Program-made: the position numbers and the translations under genes
Shown here: piece after piece, positions 31,779 through 42,008 of the stretch
How the letters are laid out: each line of letters opens with the position of its first letter
Position numbering within the stretch: position 1 is the first letter of the stretch
Notes under the pieces: generated by a model
The model's input: only the letters and a program-made list of their open reading frames with translations
Databases searched by the model: none
What the model was told of the DNA's origin: nothing
NCBI RefSeq assembly: GCF_001187535.1
Contig: NZ_LFIO01000367.1
Span: 1-64,000 of the forward strand
Direction: 5' to 3'
DNA: 64,000 bases
Origin: Rhizobium ecuadorense
GTDB taxonomy: Bacteria; Pseudomonadota; Alphaproteobacteria; Rhizobiales; Rhizobiaceae

Positions 31779-32723
31779 ATGGGGGCAGTCGCTGTGAAAC
31801 CCGACACCTTCAAAAGCAAGATCATCCCCGTCACCACCATCCTGCTTACCCTCATCGCCATCTGGTATGTCGCCGCCGTGCTGATGAACGCACCGTTCCA
31901 GCGTGACATGGACAGCCGCGCCGGCGCCACACCGACGACCATCGAATTCATCGGCAAAACGCTGGCGCAGCCGAAGCCGATCCTGCCGGCGCCGCATCAG
32001 GTGGCTGAGAATGTCTATGAAAACACCGTCCTGCGCAGCCTTTCGAGCAACCGCAGCCTCGTCTATCACAGCTGGGTGACGCTCTCCTCCACCCTGCTCG
32101 GCTTCGGTTTCGGCATGCTGCTCGGCATCCTTCTTGCAGTGCTGATCGTGCATAACCGCGCGATGGACCGCTCGCTGATGCCCTGGCTGGTGGCGAGCCA
32201 GACCATACCGATCCTTGCCATCGCGCCGATGATCGTCATTATCTCCTACAATGTGCTGACCGGCGACAACGCGCTGGCGCATCTCCTGAACCTCGATTCC
32301 GACGCTTCCCGCCTCGTCTCCAAGGCACTGATCTCCACCTACCTCTCCTTCTTCCCCGTTGCCGTCGGCATGGTGAAGGGCTTGCGCTCACCCGAACTCA
32401 TGCATCTCGACCTGATGCGCACCTATTATGCCAGCCCGACGCAGACCTTCTGGAAGTTGCGGGTTCCGGCCTCGATCCCCTTCCTCTTCACCTCGATGAA
32501 GGTGGCGATCGCTGCCAGCCTGGTGGGCGCCATCGTCGGCGAGCTGCCGACCGGTGCTGTCGCCGGTATCGGCTCGAAGCTGCTTGCCGGCTCCTATTAC
32601 AGCCAGACCATCGATATCTGGGCGGCTCTTGTCGCTGGATCGCTGCTGGCGGGCATCCTGGTCGCGATCGTCGGCCTCGCCGCCAAGATCGTCGATCGCG
32701 CCATGGGCGGGAGACCGGCATGA
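31779..32723 (+). CDS. ABC transporter permease 1 (pyrimidine/THI5-type importer)
   Basis: 314 residues. One N-terminal helix, then five or six more with the SsuC/TauC-type coupling loop (LMRTYYASPTQTFWKLRVPASIPFLFTSMKVAIAASLVGAIVGEL). A long periplasmic region after helix 1 (about residues 35-85) is unusual for this family. GTG at 31794 is an alternative start. Its stop overlaps the start of the second permease (ATGA). Confidence 0.88.
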   Translation: MGAVAVKPDTFKSKIIPVTTILLTLIAIWYVAAVLMNAPFQRDMDSRAGATPTTIEFIGKTLAQPKPILPAPHQVAENVYENTVLRSLSSNRSLVYHSWVTLSSTLLGFGFGMLLGILLAVLIVHNRAMDRSLMPWLVASQTIPILAIAPMIVIISYNVLTGDNALAHLLNLDSDASRLVSKALISTYLSFFPVAVGMVKGLRSPELMHLDLMRTYYASPTQTFWKLRVPASIPFLFTSMKVAIAASLVGAIVGELPTGAVAGIGSKLLAGSYYSQTIDIWAALVAGSLLAGILVAIVGLAAKIVDRAMGGRPA

Positions 32724-33847
32724 GACATCTGACCTTCTCCTGGCAGGGCGTCACCGCCCTCCTCTTCTGCATCGCAGCGCTGATCACCCTGCCGCTTCTG
32801 GCCGAGGGCGCGGCACGGCCCTTCACGGACGGCACGGCAAGCCTCGTCTTCATCATCGTCATTGCGGCTGCCCTGCTGTCTTTTGCGCCGCAGCCGCCGG
32901 CCTACCGCGCCACCGTGCTGTTCATCGGCGCGCATGGCGCCGCCTGGATGCTGCTTTCCGCTCTCTCCGGCAACGAAGGCATGGCGACGCGGGCTTACTT
33001 CCTGCTGCTCTTTTCCTGCTGGCTGCTGGCTTGGCGATGCGTCACCGAACTGTCGAAACTGCAGCCCGTCGCCGCTGTCGGCAAATCGGCGCTCCAGCTG
33101 CTGATCCCGGCGATCTTCGGCGCCTGGATCCTCATCCTCTGGGAAGCGGTCACCCGCGGTGCCGGCATCCCCTTCATCATCCTGCCGCCGCCGAGCGCCA
33201 TCGGCGCCCGTATCATGGCCTCCCTGCCGATCCTCGGCGCTGATGTCAGGCAGACGATCTTCAAGGCTGTGCTGATCGGTTATATCGTCGGCTGCCTCAG
33301 CGGCTTTGTCGTCGCGGTGCTGGCCGACCGCATCACCTTCCTGCGCCGCGGCCTGCTGCCGATCGGCAACATGGTGTCGGCCCTGCCGATCATCGGCGTC
33401 GCCCCCGTGATGGTCATGTGGTTCGGCTTCGACTGGCCGTCAAAGGCCGCCGTCGTCATCATCATGACCTTCTTCCCGATGCTGGTGAACACAGTCGCCG
33501 GTCTTGCCGCCTCCGGCAGCATGGAGCGCGACCTGATGCGCACCTATGCCTCGAGCGACTGGCAGACGCTGCTCAAGCTCAAGCTTCCGGCAGCCATGCC
33601 CTTCATTTTCAACGCACTGAAGATCAACTCGACGCTGGCACTGATTGGTGCCATCGTTGCCGAATTCTTCGGAACGCCGATCGTCGGCATGGGCTTCCGC
33701 ATCTCCACCGAGATCGGCCGCATGAATGTCGACATGGTCTGGGCGGAAATCGCCATCGCGGCGCTGGCCGGCTCGATCTTTTATGGCATCATCGCCCTGA
33801 GCGAACGGGCGGTGACGTTCTGGCATCCGTCTATCCGTGGTGGCTAG
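32720..33847 (+). CDS. ABC transporter permease 2 (pyrimidine/THI5-type importer)
   Basis: 375 residues. An extra N-terminal half with about four hydrophobic segments (residues 10-120) precedes a standard permease core with the coupling loop LMRTYASSDWQTLLKLKLPAAMPFIFNALKI and AIVAEFFGTPIVGMGF. Two different permeases imply a heterodimeric channel. The binding-protein gene follows by 59 bases. Confidence 0.88.
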   Translation: MRHLTFSWQGVTALLFCIAALITLPLLAEGAARPFTDGTASLVFIIVIAAALLSFAPQPPAYRATVLFIGAHGAAWMLLSALSGNEGMATRAYFLLLFSCWLLAWRCVTELSKLQPVAAVGKSALQLLIPAIFGAWILILWEAVTRGAGIPFIILPPPSAIGARIMASLPILGADVRQTIFKAVLIGYIVGCLSGFVVAVLADRITFLRRGLLPIGNMVSALPIIGVAPVMVMWFGFDWPSKAAVVIIMTFFPMLVNTVAGLAASGSMERDLMRTYASSDWQTLLKLKLPAAMPFIFNALKINSTLALIGAIVAEFFGTPIVGMGFRISTEIGRMNVDMVWAEIAIAALAGSIFYGIIALSERAVTFWHPSIRGG

Positions 33848-33906
33848 ACGCGCGCGGGCTTCGCAAACGGGGTTCGGGCATAACTTCAGAGGGTAAGGAT
33901 AAGAAA

Positions 33907-34878
33907 ATGAAAAAGTTGATGGTTGCAATGATGGCGAGCGCGATGACGCTGGCCGCCGCTCACGCGATGGCCGCCGACAAGGTGGTGCTGCAGCTGAAAT
34001 GGGTCACGCAAGGCCAGTTCGGCGGTTATTACGTCGCCAAGGACAAGGGCTTCTATAAGGAAGAAGGCCTCGACGTCGATATCAAGCCGGGCGGCCCCGA
34101 TATCGCCCCCGAGCAGGTGATCGCCGGCGGCGGCGCCGATGTCATCGTCGACTGGATGGGTGGCGCGCTCGTTGCCCGCGAAAAAGGCGTTCCGCTCGTC
34201 AACATTGCCCAGCCCTACCAGAAGTCGGGCCTCGAAATGATCTGCCGCAAGGACGGCCCGGTCAAGACCGAAGCCGACTTCAAGGGCCATACGCTCGGCG
34301 TCTGGTTCTTCGGCAACGAATATCCTTTCTTCGCCTGGATGAACAAGCTGGGTCTCTCGACGGAAGGCGGCGCGAACGGCGTCACCGTGCTGAAGCAGAG
34401 CTTCGACGTGCAGCCGCTCGTCCAGAAGCAGGCCGACTGCATCTCCGTCATGACCTATAATGAATACTGGCAGGCGATCGATGCCGGCTTCAAGCCGGAG
34501 GAACTGACGGTCTTCAACTATACCGAGATGGGCAACGACCTTCTCGAAGACGGCCTCTATGCGATGGAAGACAAGCTGAAGGACCCGGCCTTCAAGGAGA
34601 AGATGGTCAAATTCGTCCGCGCCTCGATGAAGGGCTGGAAATATGCGACCGAGAACCCCGACGAAGCCGCCGAGATCGTCATGGACAATGGCGGCCAGGA
34701 CGAGAACCACCAGAAGCGCATGATGGGCGAAGTCGCCAAGCTCGTCGGCGACGGCTCCGGCAAGCTGGACGAAGCGCTCTATGCCCGCACGGCAAAGGCA
34801 CTGCTCGACCAGAAGATCATCAGCAAGGAGCCCTCGGGCGCCTGGACGCACGACATCACCGACGCCGCGTCCAAGTAA
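33907..34878 (+). CDS. NMT1/THI5-like substrate-binding protein of pyrimidine importer
   Basis: 323 residues from the ATG at 33907 (AGGATAAGAAA upstream). Signal peptide MKKLMVAMMASAMTLAAAHAMAA, then VVLQLKWVTQGQFGGYYVAKDKGFYKEEGLDVDIKPGG, the usual start of the NMT1/THI5 family. These bind thiamine-pyrimidine precursors or related bases. The position in the RutR cluster suggests uptake of pyrimidine bases or dihydropyrimidines; the ligand itself is not determined by sequence. Confidence 0.88.
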   Translation: MKKLMVAMMASAMTLAAAHAMAADKVVLQLKWVTQGQFGGYYVAKDKGFYKEEGLDVDIKPGGPDIAPEQVIAGGGADVIVDWMGGALVAREKGVPLVNIAQPYQKSGLEMICRKDGPVKTEADFKGHTLGVWFFGNEYPFFAWMNKLGLSTEGGANGVTVLKQSFDVQPLVQKQADCISVMTYNEYWQAIDAGFKPEELTVFNYTEMGNDLLEDGLYAMEDKLKDPAFKEKMVKFVRASMKGWKYATENPDEAAEIVMDNGGQDENHQKRMMGEVAKLVGDGSGKLDEALYARTAKALLDQKIISKEPSGAWTHDITDAASK

Positions 34879-34899
34879 TCGCGGCACCATTTCGAGGCG

Positions 34900-34936
34900 A
34901 ACGCGCGGGGAGAGATTTCCGCGCGTTTCGTATTTT
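34900..34936 (+). terminator. Terminator of pyrimidine import operon
   Basis: AACGCGCGGG, an inner loop, CCGCGCGTTT, then CGTATTTTT. It begins 22 bases after the binding-protein stop and has the usual stem plus T-run. Confidence 0.85.
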
Positions 34937-35279
34937 TACGGCCTGCATGAAAAAATGCCTTTGCCACTGTCGCATTTGTCCGGGGTCAAACGTCATTGGG
35001 GTAGAAGCAGGATCAATCATCGTCATGTTCGCATAACCCTTCCGTGATTGATTCAGGTTCTGATGGTAATTATTATCGGCTCATGGGGAATTGTTTTCTG
35101 CCGGGCTTGCATATCGAGCAAATCGATACCAATTAGAAGCCGATTTGCCGGCGAGGGATGAAGGCGGCAAATGATGTGTGGATACCCTTGAGAATGCAGG
35201 AAAGGCAGTGGCCTGGTCGCGAGCTGAAGGACAGACGCGCGAGTTCGGCTAAGCTTGTTACAAGATTGGACGAAGACGC
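34937..35279. other. Intergenic region upstream of RND efflux pair
   Basis: About 340 bases without a gene. It holds one notable site, a perfect TATCGA-N5-TCGATA inverted repeat, and must contain the efflux promoter. No regulator gene is adjacent. Confidence 0.6.
35112..35128. promoter_or_regulatory. Inverted repeat upstream of RND genes, possible operator
   Basis: Perfect TATCGA-GCAAA-TCGATA, 152 bases before the adaptor start. The regulator is unknown. Confidence 0.35.
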
Positions 35280-36470
35280 ATGGCACGCAAGCCGATTGGA
35301 ACTTTAGGCGCATCCACCCTTTTTGCAGCTGTTCTTGCTGCATCCACCGCATTTTCACAGGAAAAGCCGGTCGAAAAACCGCAGCAGAACCTGCCGGCGA
35401 TCGTCGTCACCACGGCTGCGAACCGCACCCTCGTCGACCGTGTCATCGGCACGGGGACGGTCAAGCCGGTCGAGGAAGTCTATATCCAACCGCAGGTCGA
35501 AGGCCTCTCGATCCGCGCGTTGAAAGCCGACGTAGGCGACAAGGTTCAAGCGGAAAGCACGCTGGCAACCCTCAACGATGATGCGCTGGTGCTGACGAAG
35601 AGCCAGATGATGGCGACGAAAGCCAAGGGCGAGGCAAGCCTTGCGCAGTTGCGCGCCCAGCTCATTGAGGCGCAGGCCAATGCCGAACAGGCAAGGCAGC
35701 AGCAAGCCCGTTCCCAGGAAATGGGCAAGAAGGGCACCGTTTCAACCGCTCAGGTCGAACAGGCTGATGCGACCGCTGCCGCCGCCAATGCCCGTGTTGT
35801 CTCCGCCGAACAGGCGATCGAGGTCGCCGAAGCCGATCTCAAGGTCTTCGATAGCCAGATCGCCGATGCGGATCTGAAACTCGCCCGCACCGATGTGAAG
35901 ACGCCGGTGGCGGGCACGATTTCGGCAAAGAACGCCAAGGTCGGCGCGATTGCCGCCGGCAACGGCGATCCGCTGTTCACCCTCATCCGCGACGGCGATA
36001 TCGAGCTTGTCGCCGAGGTCGCCGAAAGTGACATCGTCAGGATCATGGCCGGCCAGAAGGCGAGCATTTCCCTTTCCGGCAGCCGCGAGAAGCTTTCCGG
36101 CGCCGTGCGCCTGGTGTCGCCGACCGTCGATCCGGCCACTCGCCTCGGTCTCGTCCATATCTCCATCGACGATGACAGCAAGGCGCGTTCCGGCATGTAT
36201 GGCAGCGCCGAGATCATCGTCCGCGAGACCGATGGTGTCTCGCTTCCCCTGACGGCGGTGCTGACCGGCAATGAAGGCTCGTCGGCCCGCAAGGTCGAGG
36301 ACGGCGTGGTAAAATTCGCCAAGATCGAGACCGGCATCCAGGACGGCCCCTATGTCGAGATCGTCAGTGGATTGAAGAGCGGCGACGAGGTCGTGGCCAA
36401 GGCGGGCGCCTATGTCCGCGATGGCGACCACATCACGCCGGTGCGTGAACAGCCCGCGGCTTCCAACTAA
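35280..36470 (+). CDS. RND efflux periplasmic adaptor (membrane fusion protein)
   Basis: 396 residues. Signal peptide MARKPIGTLGASTLFAAVLAASTAFS, then barrel-sandwich half-motif (VEEVYIQPQVEGLSIRALKADVGDKVQAESTLATL), a long coiled-coil hairpin (about residues 100-190, rich in Ala/Gln/Glu), second lipoyl half (ARTDVKTPVAGTISAKNAKVGAIA) and beta-barrel and membrane-proximal domains. No lipobox Cys, so it is not a lipoprotein. It bridges the RND pump that follows by 12 bases to an outer-membrane channel, which is not encoded nearby. Confidence 0.92.
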   Translation: MARKPIGTLGASTLFAAVLAASTAFSQEKPVEKPQQNLPAIVVTTAANRTLVDRVIGTGTVKPVEEVYIQPQVEGLSIRALKADVGDKVQAESTLATLNDDALVLTKSQMMATKAKGEASLAQLRAQLIEAQANAEQARQQQARSQEMGKKGTVSTAQVEQADATAAAANARVVSAEQAIEVAEADLKVFDSQIADADLKLARTDVKTPVAGTISAKNAKVGAIAAGNGDPLFTLIRDGDIELVAEVAESDIVRIMAGQKASISLSGSREKLSGAVRLVSPTVDPATRLGLVHISIDDDSKARSGMYGSAEIIVRETDGVSLPLTAVLTGNEGSSARKVEDGVVKFAKIETGIQDGPYVEIVSGLKSGDEVVAKAGAYVRDGDHITPVREQPAASN

Positions 36471-36482
36471 AGAGACCATCCG

Positions 36483-39400
36483 ATGAATTTTTCAGCCTGG
36501 TCCATTCGAAATCCGATCGCGCCGCTGCTGGCTTTCTGCCTGCTGATCTTCATCGGCATGCAGTCCTTCAACAAGCTGCCGATCACCCGCTTCCCGAATA
36601 TCGACGTTCCCCTTGTTTCGATCAGCGTGACGCAGAGCGGCGCTTCGCCGGCCGAACTCGAAATGCAGGTGACGAAGGAGATCGAAGACGCGATCGCCTC
36701 CATCACCGGCATCGACGAAATCCAGTCGACGGTGACCGACGGCAGCTCGCAGACCAATGTCATGTTCCGCATGGAAGTGCCGACGGAACAGGCGGTGCAG
36801 GACGTCAAGGATGCGATCGACCGCATCCGCAGCGATCTGCCGGCAACGGCCGAAGCGCCGATCGTCACCAAGGTCGATGTCGAGGGCCAGGCGATCCAGA
36901 CCTTCGCCGTATCCTCGCCCGATATGTCGCTGGAAGAGCTCTCCTGGTTCGTCGACGATACGGTCAAGCGTGCGCTGCAGGGTCAGGCCGGCATCGGCCG
37001 CGTCGACCGTTACGGCGGCGCCGAGCGCGAAGTGCGCATCGAACTCACCCCCGGCAAGCTCGATGCCCACGGCATCACCGCCGCCAGCGTCAACCAGCAG
37101 CTGCGCGGCACCAACGTCGACCTCGGCTCCGGGCGCGGCCAGGTGGCCGGCAGCGAACAGGCGATCCGCGTTCTCGGCGACGCCCGCAATGTCGCCGAAC
37201 TCGCCGATACGACGATCGCGCTGCCGAACGGCCGTTTCGTCAAGCTGTCCGATCTCGGCGTCATCAAGGACACCTACGAGGAGCCGAAATCCTTCTCGCG
37301 CTTCAACGATACGCCTGTTGTCACCTTCGGCGTCTTCCGTTCGAAGGGCGCCAGCGAAGTCAGCGTCGCCGAAACCGTGGCCCAGAGCCTCGACAAGGTG
37401 AGGGGCGAAAACCCGAATGTGAAGATCGAGATGATCGACGATTCGGTTTATTTCACTTACGGCAACTACGAAGCGGCCATCCACACGCTGCTCGAAGGCG
37501 CGCTGCTTGCCGTCATCGTCGTTCTGCTTTTCCTCCGGAACTGGCGCGCGACGCTGATTTCGGCGATCGCCCTGCCGCTGTCGGCGATCCCGACCTTCTG
37601 GGTCATGGACATGATGGGCTTCTCGCTGAACCTCGTCAGCTTCCTTGCCTTGACGCTGGCGACCGGCATCCTCGTCGACGATGCGATCGTCGAAATCGAG
37701 AACATCGCCCGCCACATCAAGATGGGCAAGACGCCCTATCGCGCGGCGATCGAGGCGGCGGATGAAATCGGCCTTGCCGTCATCGCCACCACCTTCACCA
37801 TCATCGCCGTCTTCGTGCCGGTCTCCTTCATGCCGGGCATTCCCGGCCAGTATTTCATCCAGTTCGGCCTGACCGTCGCCTTCTCGGTCTTTTTCTCGCT
37901 GATGGTGGCGCGCCTCATCACGCCGATGATGGCCGCCTATCTGATGCGTGCGGAAGACGGCGTCGACGATCATCATGACAATGACAGCCTGCTGATGCGT
38001 GGATACACACGGCTCATACGCGGCACGACGGGGCGCTGGTACACGCGTTATGCGACGCTGCTTGTCGCCTTCGGTTTCCTGGCCGGCTCCGTTTTGCTCC
38101 TGATGCAGGTTCCGGGCAGCTTCCTGCCGCCCGAAGACGCCTCGCGCATTGTTCTCTCCGTCGAACTGCCACCCAATGCACGCCTTGACGATACCGAGAA
38201 GACGACCGATGCGATCTATGACAGGGTCAAGGATATCAACGGCGTCGAAAGCGTCTTCGTCCTCGGCGGCGCATCGCCGAAGGGCGAACTCGAACTGCGA
38301 CGCGCGACGATCACGCTGGCACTCCATAAGCTCGACCAGTCGCTGATCAAGAAGATGGTCAATGACGGGCTCGGGCACATCCCCCTCATCGGCCCGATGC
38401 TGCCGAAGGTGGAAGTTCACGGCCGTGAACGTCCGCAATGGAGTATCGAAAAAGAAGTCTTCGCCAAGCTGCGCGATATTCCCGACGTTCATATCCTGAA
38501 GCTCAACGACCGCGGCGAACGCGACCTCTCCTTCAATTTCCTCTCCAAGAACGAGAAGGACCTGAATGACGCCGTCGGCATCCTGGAATCCAAGCTGCGC
38601 GCCGACCCGCTGCTCGCCAATGTCAGCGCCGACGGCGCCCTGCCCCGCCCTGAGCTGCAGGTCTACCCGCGCAAGGACGAGGCCGCCCGCCTCGGCATCA
38701 CGCCGCAGCAGATCTCCGAGACGATCCGTGTCGCCACGATCGGCGATGTCGATGCGGCCCTTGCCAAGATCTCGCTCGACGATCGCCAGATCCCGATCCG
38801 GGTGCAGGCGGCAGTCGACATGCGCCGCGATCTCTCAGCCATCCGCGCGTTGAAGATCCAGACCGCCAGCGGCGGCACCGTTCCGCTCGCGAGCGTCGCC
38901 AATATCGACTATTCCGAAGGCGTAAGCTCGATCAAGCGCAACAACCGTTACCGCGTCGTCTCGATCGGCTCCGACCTGCCGCAAGGCGTAGCCCTCGACA
39001 CGGCTTCGGCCCGTTTCCGCGAGATCGTCAAATCTGCCAATATCCCGGCCTCCGTGCACCTTGCCGAAAGCGGCGACACCAAGGTGCAGACCGAGATGCA
39101 GCAGAGCTTCGTCAACGCCATGTTGATGGGCCTGTTGCTGGTGCTGACGGTGCTGATCCTGCTTTTCAAGGACGTGATCCAGCCCTTCACCATCCTGTTC
39201 TCGCTGCCGCTTGCCATCGGCGGCGTCGCAGCGGCTCTGATCATCACCAGCAATCCGCTGTCGATGCCCGTGATGATCGGCATCCTGATGCTGATGGGTG
39301 TCGTCACCAAGAACGCCATCCTGCTCGTCGATTTCGCGATCGAGATGCGCCACCAGGGCATGGCTCGCGTCGAGGCGATGGTCGAAGCCGGCCGCAAGCG

Positions 39401-39809
39401 CGCCCGGCCGATCATCATGACCTCGATCGCCATGTCGGCGGGCATGCTGCCTTCCGCGCTGGGCGTCGGCGAAGGCGGTTCGTTCCGCGCGCCGATGGCG
39501 ATCGCGGTCATCGGCGGCATCATCGTCTCGACGGTGCTCTCGCTCGTCGTCGTGCCTTCCTTCTTCCTGATCATGGACGATCTGTCCCGCCTGCTCGGCT
39601 GGATGTTCGGTCGCCTGGTCGGCAGGAAGGACGAGGAGGAACTGCCGCTGTCGCGCGAGGATCTCACCCGTGTCACCCGCGAGAACCGCGACGATATCGA
39701 CTCGCTGGAAGAGCGGCTGACCGCAATCGAAACCCCGGAAGTCAAGCGCAAGAACGCCAAAGGCAACGACACCAACGTGCTGCGCCTGCCGCCGTTTGCG
39801 GCGGAATAA
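36483..39809 (+). CDS. RND-family inner-membrane efflux pump
   Basis: 1108 residues with the duplicated RND design: helix 1 at the start (FSAWSIRNPIAPLLAFCLLIFIGM), periplasmic domains, then helices 2-6 with ALTLATGILVDDAIVEIENIARH (proton-relay Asp pair), a second periplasmic part, and the second helix set ending GMLPSALGVGEGGSFRAPMAIAV. It is a proton-driven exporter of the hydrophobe/amphiphile type. The C-terminus extends about 60 residues beyond the usual end as a charged, coil-like tail (EELPLSREDLTRVTRENRD...). Terminated by a strong hairpin. Confidence 0.93.
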   Translation: MNFSAWSIRNPIAPLLAFCLLIFIGMQSFNKLPITRFPNIDVPLVSISVTQSGASPAELEMQVTKEIEDAIASITGIDEIQSTVTDGSSQTNVMFRMEVPTEQAVQDVKDAIDRIRSDLPATAEAPIVTKVDVEGQAIQTFAVSSPDMSLEELSWFVDDTVKRALQGQAGIGRVDRYGGAEREVRIELTPGKLDAHGITAASVNQQLRGTNVDLGSGRGQVAGSEQAIRVLGDARNVAELADTTIALPNGRFVKLSDLGVIKDTYEEPKSFSRFNDTPVVTFGVFRSKGASEVSVAETVAQSLDKVRGENPNVKIEMIDDSVYFTYGNYEAAIHTLLEGALLAVIVVLLFLRNWRATLISAIALPLSAIPTFWVMDMMGFSLNLVSFLALTLATGILVDDAIVEIENIARHIKMGKTPYRAAIEAADEIGLAVIATTFTIIAVFVPVSFMPGIPGQYFIQFGLTVAFSVFFSLMVARLITPMMAAYLMRAEDGVDDHHDNDSLLMRGYTRLIRGTTGRWYTRYATLLVAFGFLAGSVLLLMQVPGSFLPPEDASRIVLSVELPPNARLDDTEKTTDAIYDRVKDINGVESVFVLGGASPKGELELRRATITLALHKLDQSLIKKMVNDGLGHIPLIGPMLPKVEVHGRERPQWSIEKEVFAKLRDIPDVHILKLNDRGERDLSFNFLSKNEKDLNDAVGILESKLRADPLLANVSADGALPRPELQVYPRKDEAARLGITPQQISETIRVATIGDVDAALAKISLDDRQIPIRVQAAVDMRRDLSAIRALKIQTASGGTVPLASVANIDYSEGVSSIKRNNRYRVVSIGSDLPQGVALDTASARFREIVKSANIPASVHLAESGDTKVQTEMQQSFVNAMLMGLLLVLTVLILLFKDVIQPFTILFSLPLAIGGVAAALIITSNPLSMPVMIGILMLMGVVTKNAILLVDFAIEMRHQGMARVEAMVEAGRKRARPIIMTSIAMSAGMLPSALGVGEGGSFRAPMAIAVIGGIIVSTVLSLVVVPSFFLIMDDLSRLLGWMFGRLVGRKDEEELPLSREDLTRVTRENRDDIDSLEERLTAIETPEVKRKNAKGNDTNVLRLPPFAAE

Positions 39810-39825
39810 GCAAAACGCAAGAAAC

Positions 39826-39859
39826 GAAACGGGCCGGGAGCGATCTCCCGGCCCGTTTC
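39826..39859. terminator. Bidirectional terminator between RND pump and ureG
   Basis: Perfect 15-base arms GAAACGGGCCGGGAG/CTCCCGGCCCGTTTC with a CGAT loop, then ATTTTG rightward; leftward the arm is followed by GTTTCTTGCGTTTTG. It serves the convergent RND and ureG units. Confidence 0.9.
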
Positions 39860-39915
39860 ATTTTGCTGTTCTCGCCGCCATGCGCGGCGTCGGTCTGCGG
39901 TCGCAGGTCTGATCG

Positions 39916-40527
<612 letters not shown>

Positions 40528-40616
40528 ATGTCTCACTCCAATCGAACCCGATGATAGCCGTGGCCGCTGCGCACGCCACCGTCAAATGACGCAGATGCTC
40601 GGATAATTTTACGCCG

Positions 40617-41288
40617 TCACGAGCGGAACAGCCGCGTCGCCTGTGTCTCATGGCGCAGGCCGGCAATATCGGCCTGCACCGTCGCCGAACCGAGATCGTC
40701 GAGCGTCGAGGCCGCCGCCCGCCGGGCGACTTCGGTGATCTGCTCTTCGAGACCGGCAAGCACGGCGACACCGTCCCGCTGACCCGTGACGCCGAGGCGG
40801 ATGCCGGAAGAGACTGCCTGCGAGGCATAGGCATGCAGGAAGGCGGCGAGCGCCTTCTCAGGCCCTATGCCGTGCGCGCCGGTCACCGCCCCGACCGCGA
40901 CGGGATAGGCCGCCTTGTCAGGCAGCCTTTCGAATACGCCATCCGGCCAGGCGCGTGCCGCCGCCAGGAAGGCCTCGCCGAGCAGCATGGTTTCCTGATG
41001 GCGCTCGCGCGATCCGGCAAGTGCGGCGGCAAGGGCAGCGATCTCGGCAAGGCACGCGGGTTCTTCCTGGCACCTGTGGCTTTCGGCCAGCAGCACCGCA
41101 TCGTTCCAGACCGAACCATGGCCGATCAGCGTGTCGATCCAGCCGGCAAGCGAGGCGGCATCCGTGACCAGCCCGTCCGCCACGGCCCGCTCCAGCCCGC
41201 CCGAATAGGCAAAGCTGCCGATCGGAAAGGCCGGCGAGAGCCATGCCGTCAGGCGCAGCAATGCCTGCAGCTCGTAATCCCCAGTCAT
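40617..41288 (-). CDS. ureF: Urease accessory protein UreF
   Basis: 223 residues, all-helical. UreF features: [32 protein letters not shown] at the start and [26 protein letters not shown]. It recruits UreG to the UreD-urease complex and gates nickel insertion. It starts 6 bases after ureE and lies 89 bases upstream of ureG. Confidence 0.95.
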   Translation of the reverse strand: MTGDYELQALLRLTAWLSPAFPIGSFAYSGGLERAVADGLVTDAASLAGWIDTLIGHGSVWNDAVLLAESHRCQEEPACLAEIAALAAALAGSRERHQETMLLGEAFLAAARAWPDGVFERLPDKAAYPVAVGAVTGAHGIGPEKALAAFLHAYASQAVSSGIRLGVTGQRDGVAVLAGLEEQITEVARRAAASTLDDLGSATVQADIAGLRHETQATRLFRS

Positions 41289-41294
41289 CGAACC

Positions 41295-41921
41295 TCAGTC
41301 GTGCTTGTGGCCGTGATGCCCGTGGTCGTGATCATGGTCATGGTCATGGTTACATCCCGGCCCATGCACATGGTCGTGGCCGTGATCATGTTTGTGCTCA
41401 TGCCCATGGTCATGCGCCGCATGACGGTGGTCATGCGCGGTATGCCCGTGGTCATGCGCCGCATGACCGTGATCGTGCGAATGCGCGCCGTGGGAATGAT
41501 AGGCGCCGCGCGCCGGCTGGAAGGGCTCCTCGATGTCGAGGACGGTGGCGCCGAGGCCCTGCAGCATGCTGCGAATGACGTGGTCGCGCAAGATGACGAT
41601 CCGGTCTTCCTCGATCTGGGCCGCGAGATGACGATTGCCGAGATGCCAGGCAAGCTCGACCAGATGCGTGCGGTCGCGGCCGCGAATTTCGAAGAGCTTC
41701 TCATCGGCCGCGAGAATCTCGATCAGTTCGCCGTCGTCGCGCACCAGCAGGTCGCCATTGGCGAAAAGCACCGGATCCTTGAGATCGAGCATGACCATCT
41801 CGCCATTTTCCAGATGCAGCAGCTTGCGGCGCAGATGGCGCAGATCGTGCGGCAACTTGACCTGGGCGGTCGGATGGGAGGACGGAGTTCCGGCGGGAAG
41901 ATAGGAGGTGACGCGCTGCAT
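41295..41921 (-). CDS. ureE: Urease nickel chaperone UreE with very long His/Asp tail
   Basis: 208 residues. N-terminal domain ([30 protein letters not shown]) and metal-binding domain ([31 protein letters not shown]) are followed by a tail from about residue 142 made almost only of His, Asp, Gly and Ala in (A)HDHGH-type repeats, over 60 residues. UreE donates Ni2+ to UreG; the tail likely stores nickel. The DNA under it (41298-41500) is visibly repetitive. Starts 6 bases before ureF. Confidence 0.95.
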   Translation of the reverse strand: MQRVTSYLPAGTPSSHPTAQVKLPHDLRHLRRKLLHLENGEMVMLDLKDPVLFANGDLLVRDDGELIEILAADEKLFEIRGRDRTHLVELAWHLGNRHLAAQIEEDRIVILRDHVIRSMLQGLGATVLDIEEPFQPARGAYHSHGAHSHDHGHAAHDHGHTAHDHRHAAHDHGHEHKHDHGHDHVHGPGCNHDHDHDHDHGHHGHKHD

Positions 41922-42008
41922 GATATGTCCGTTTTGATGAGACGACGACCATGCAAAATAGCCTTTCCCGATGCAAGCACCAATGGCCTTTGTGCCCGCG
42001 TCGGACTT

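Noticed and set aside
36492..38492. 666-residue frame antisense to the RND pump
   Set aside because: Typical high-GC antisense open frame with no recognisable domain; the sense strand has all RND motifs.
41298..41500. Tandem DNA repeats considered as a CRISPR or satellite array
   Set aside because: The units are short, in frame, and encode the His/Asp tail of UreE; no spacers.
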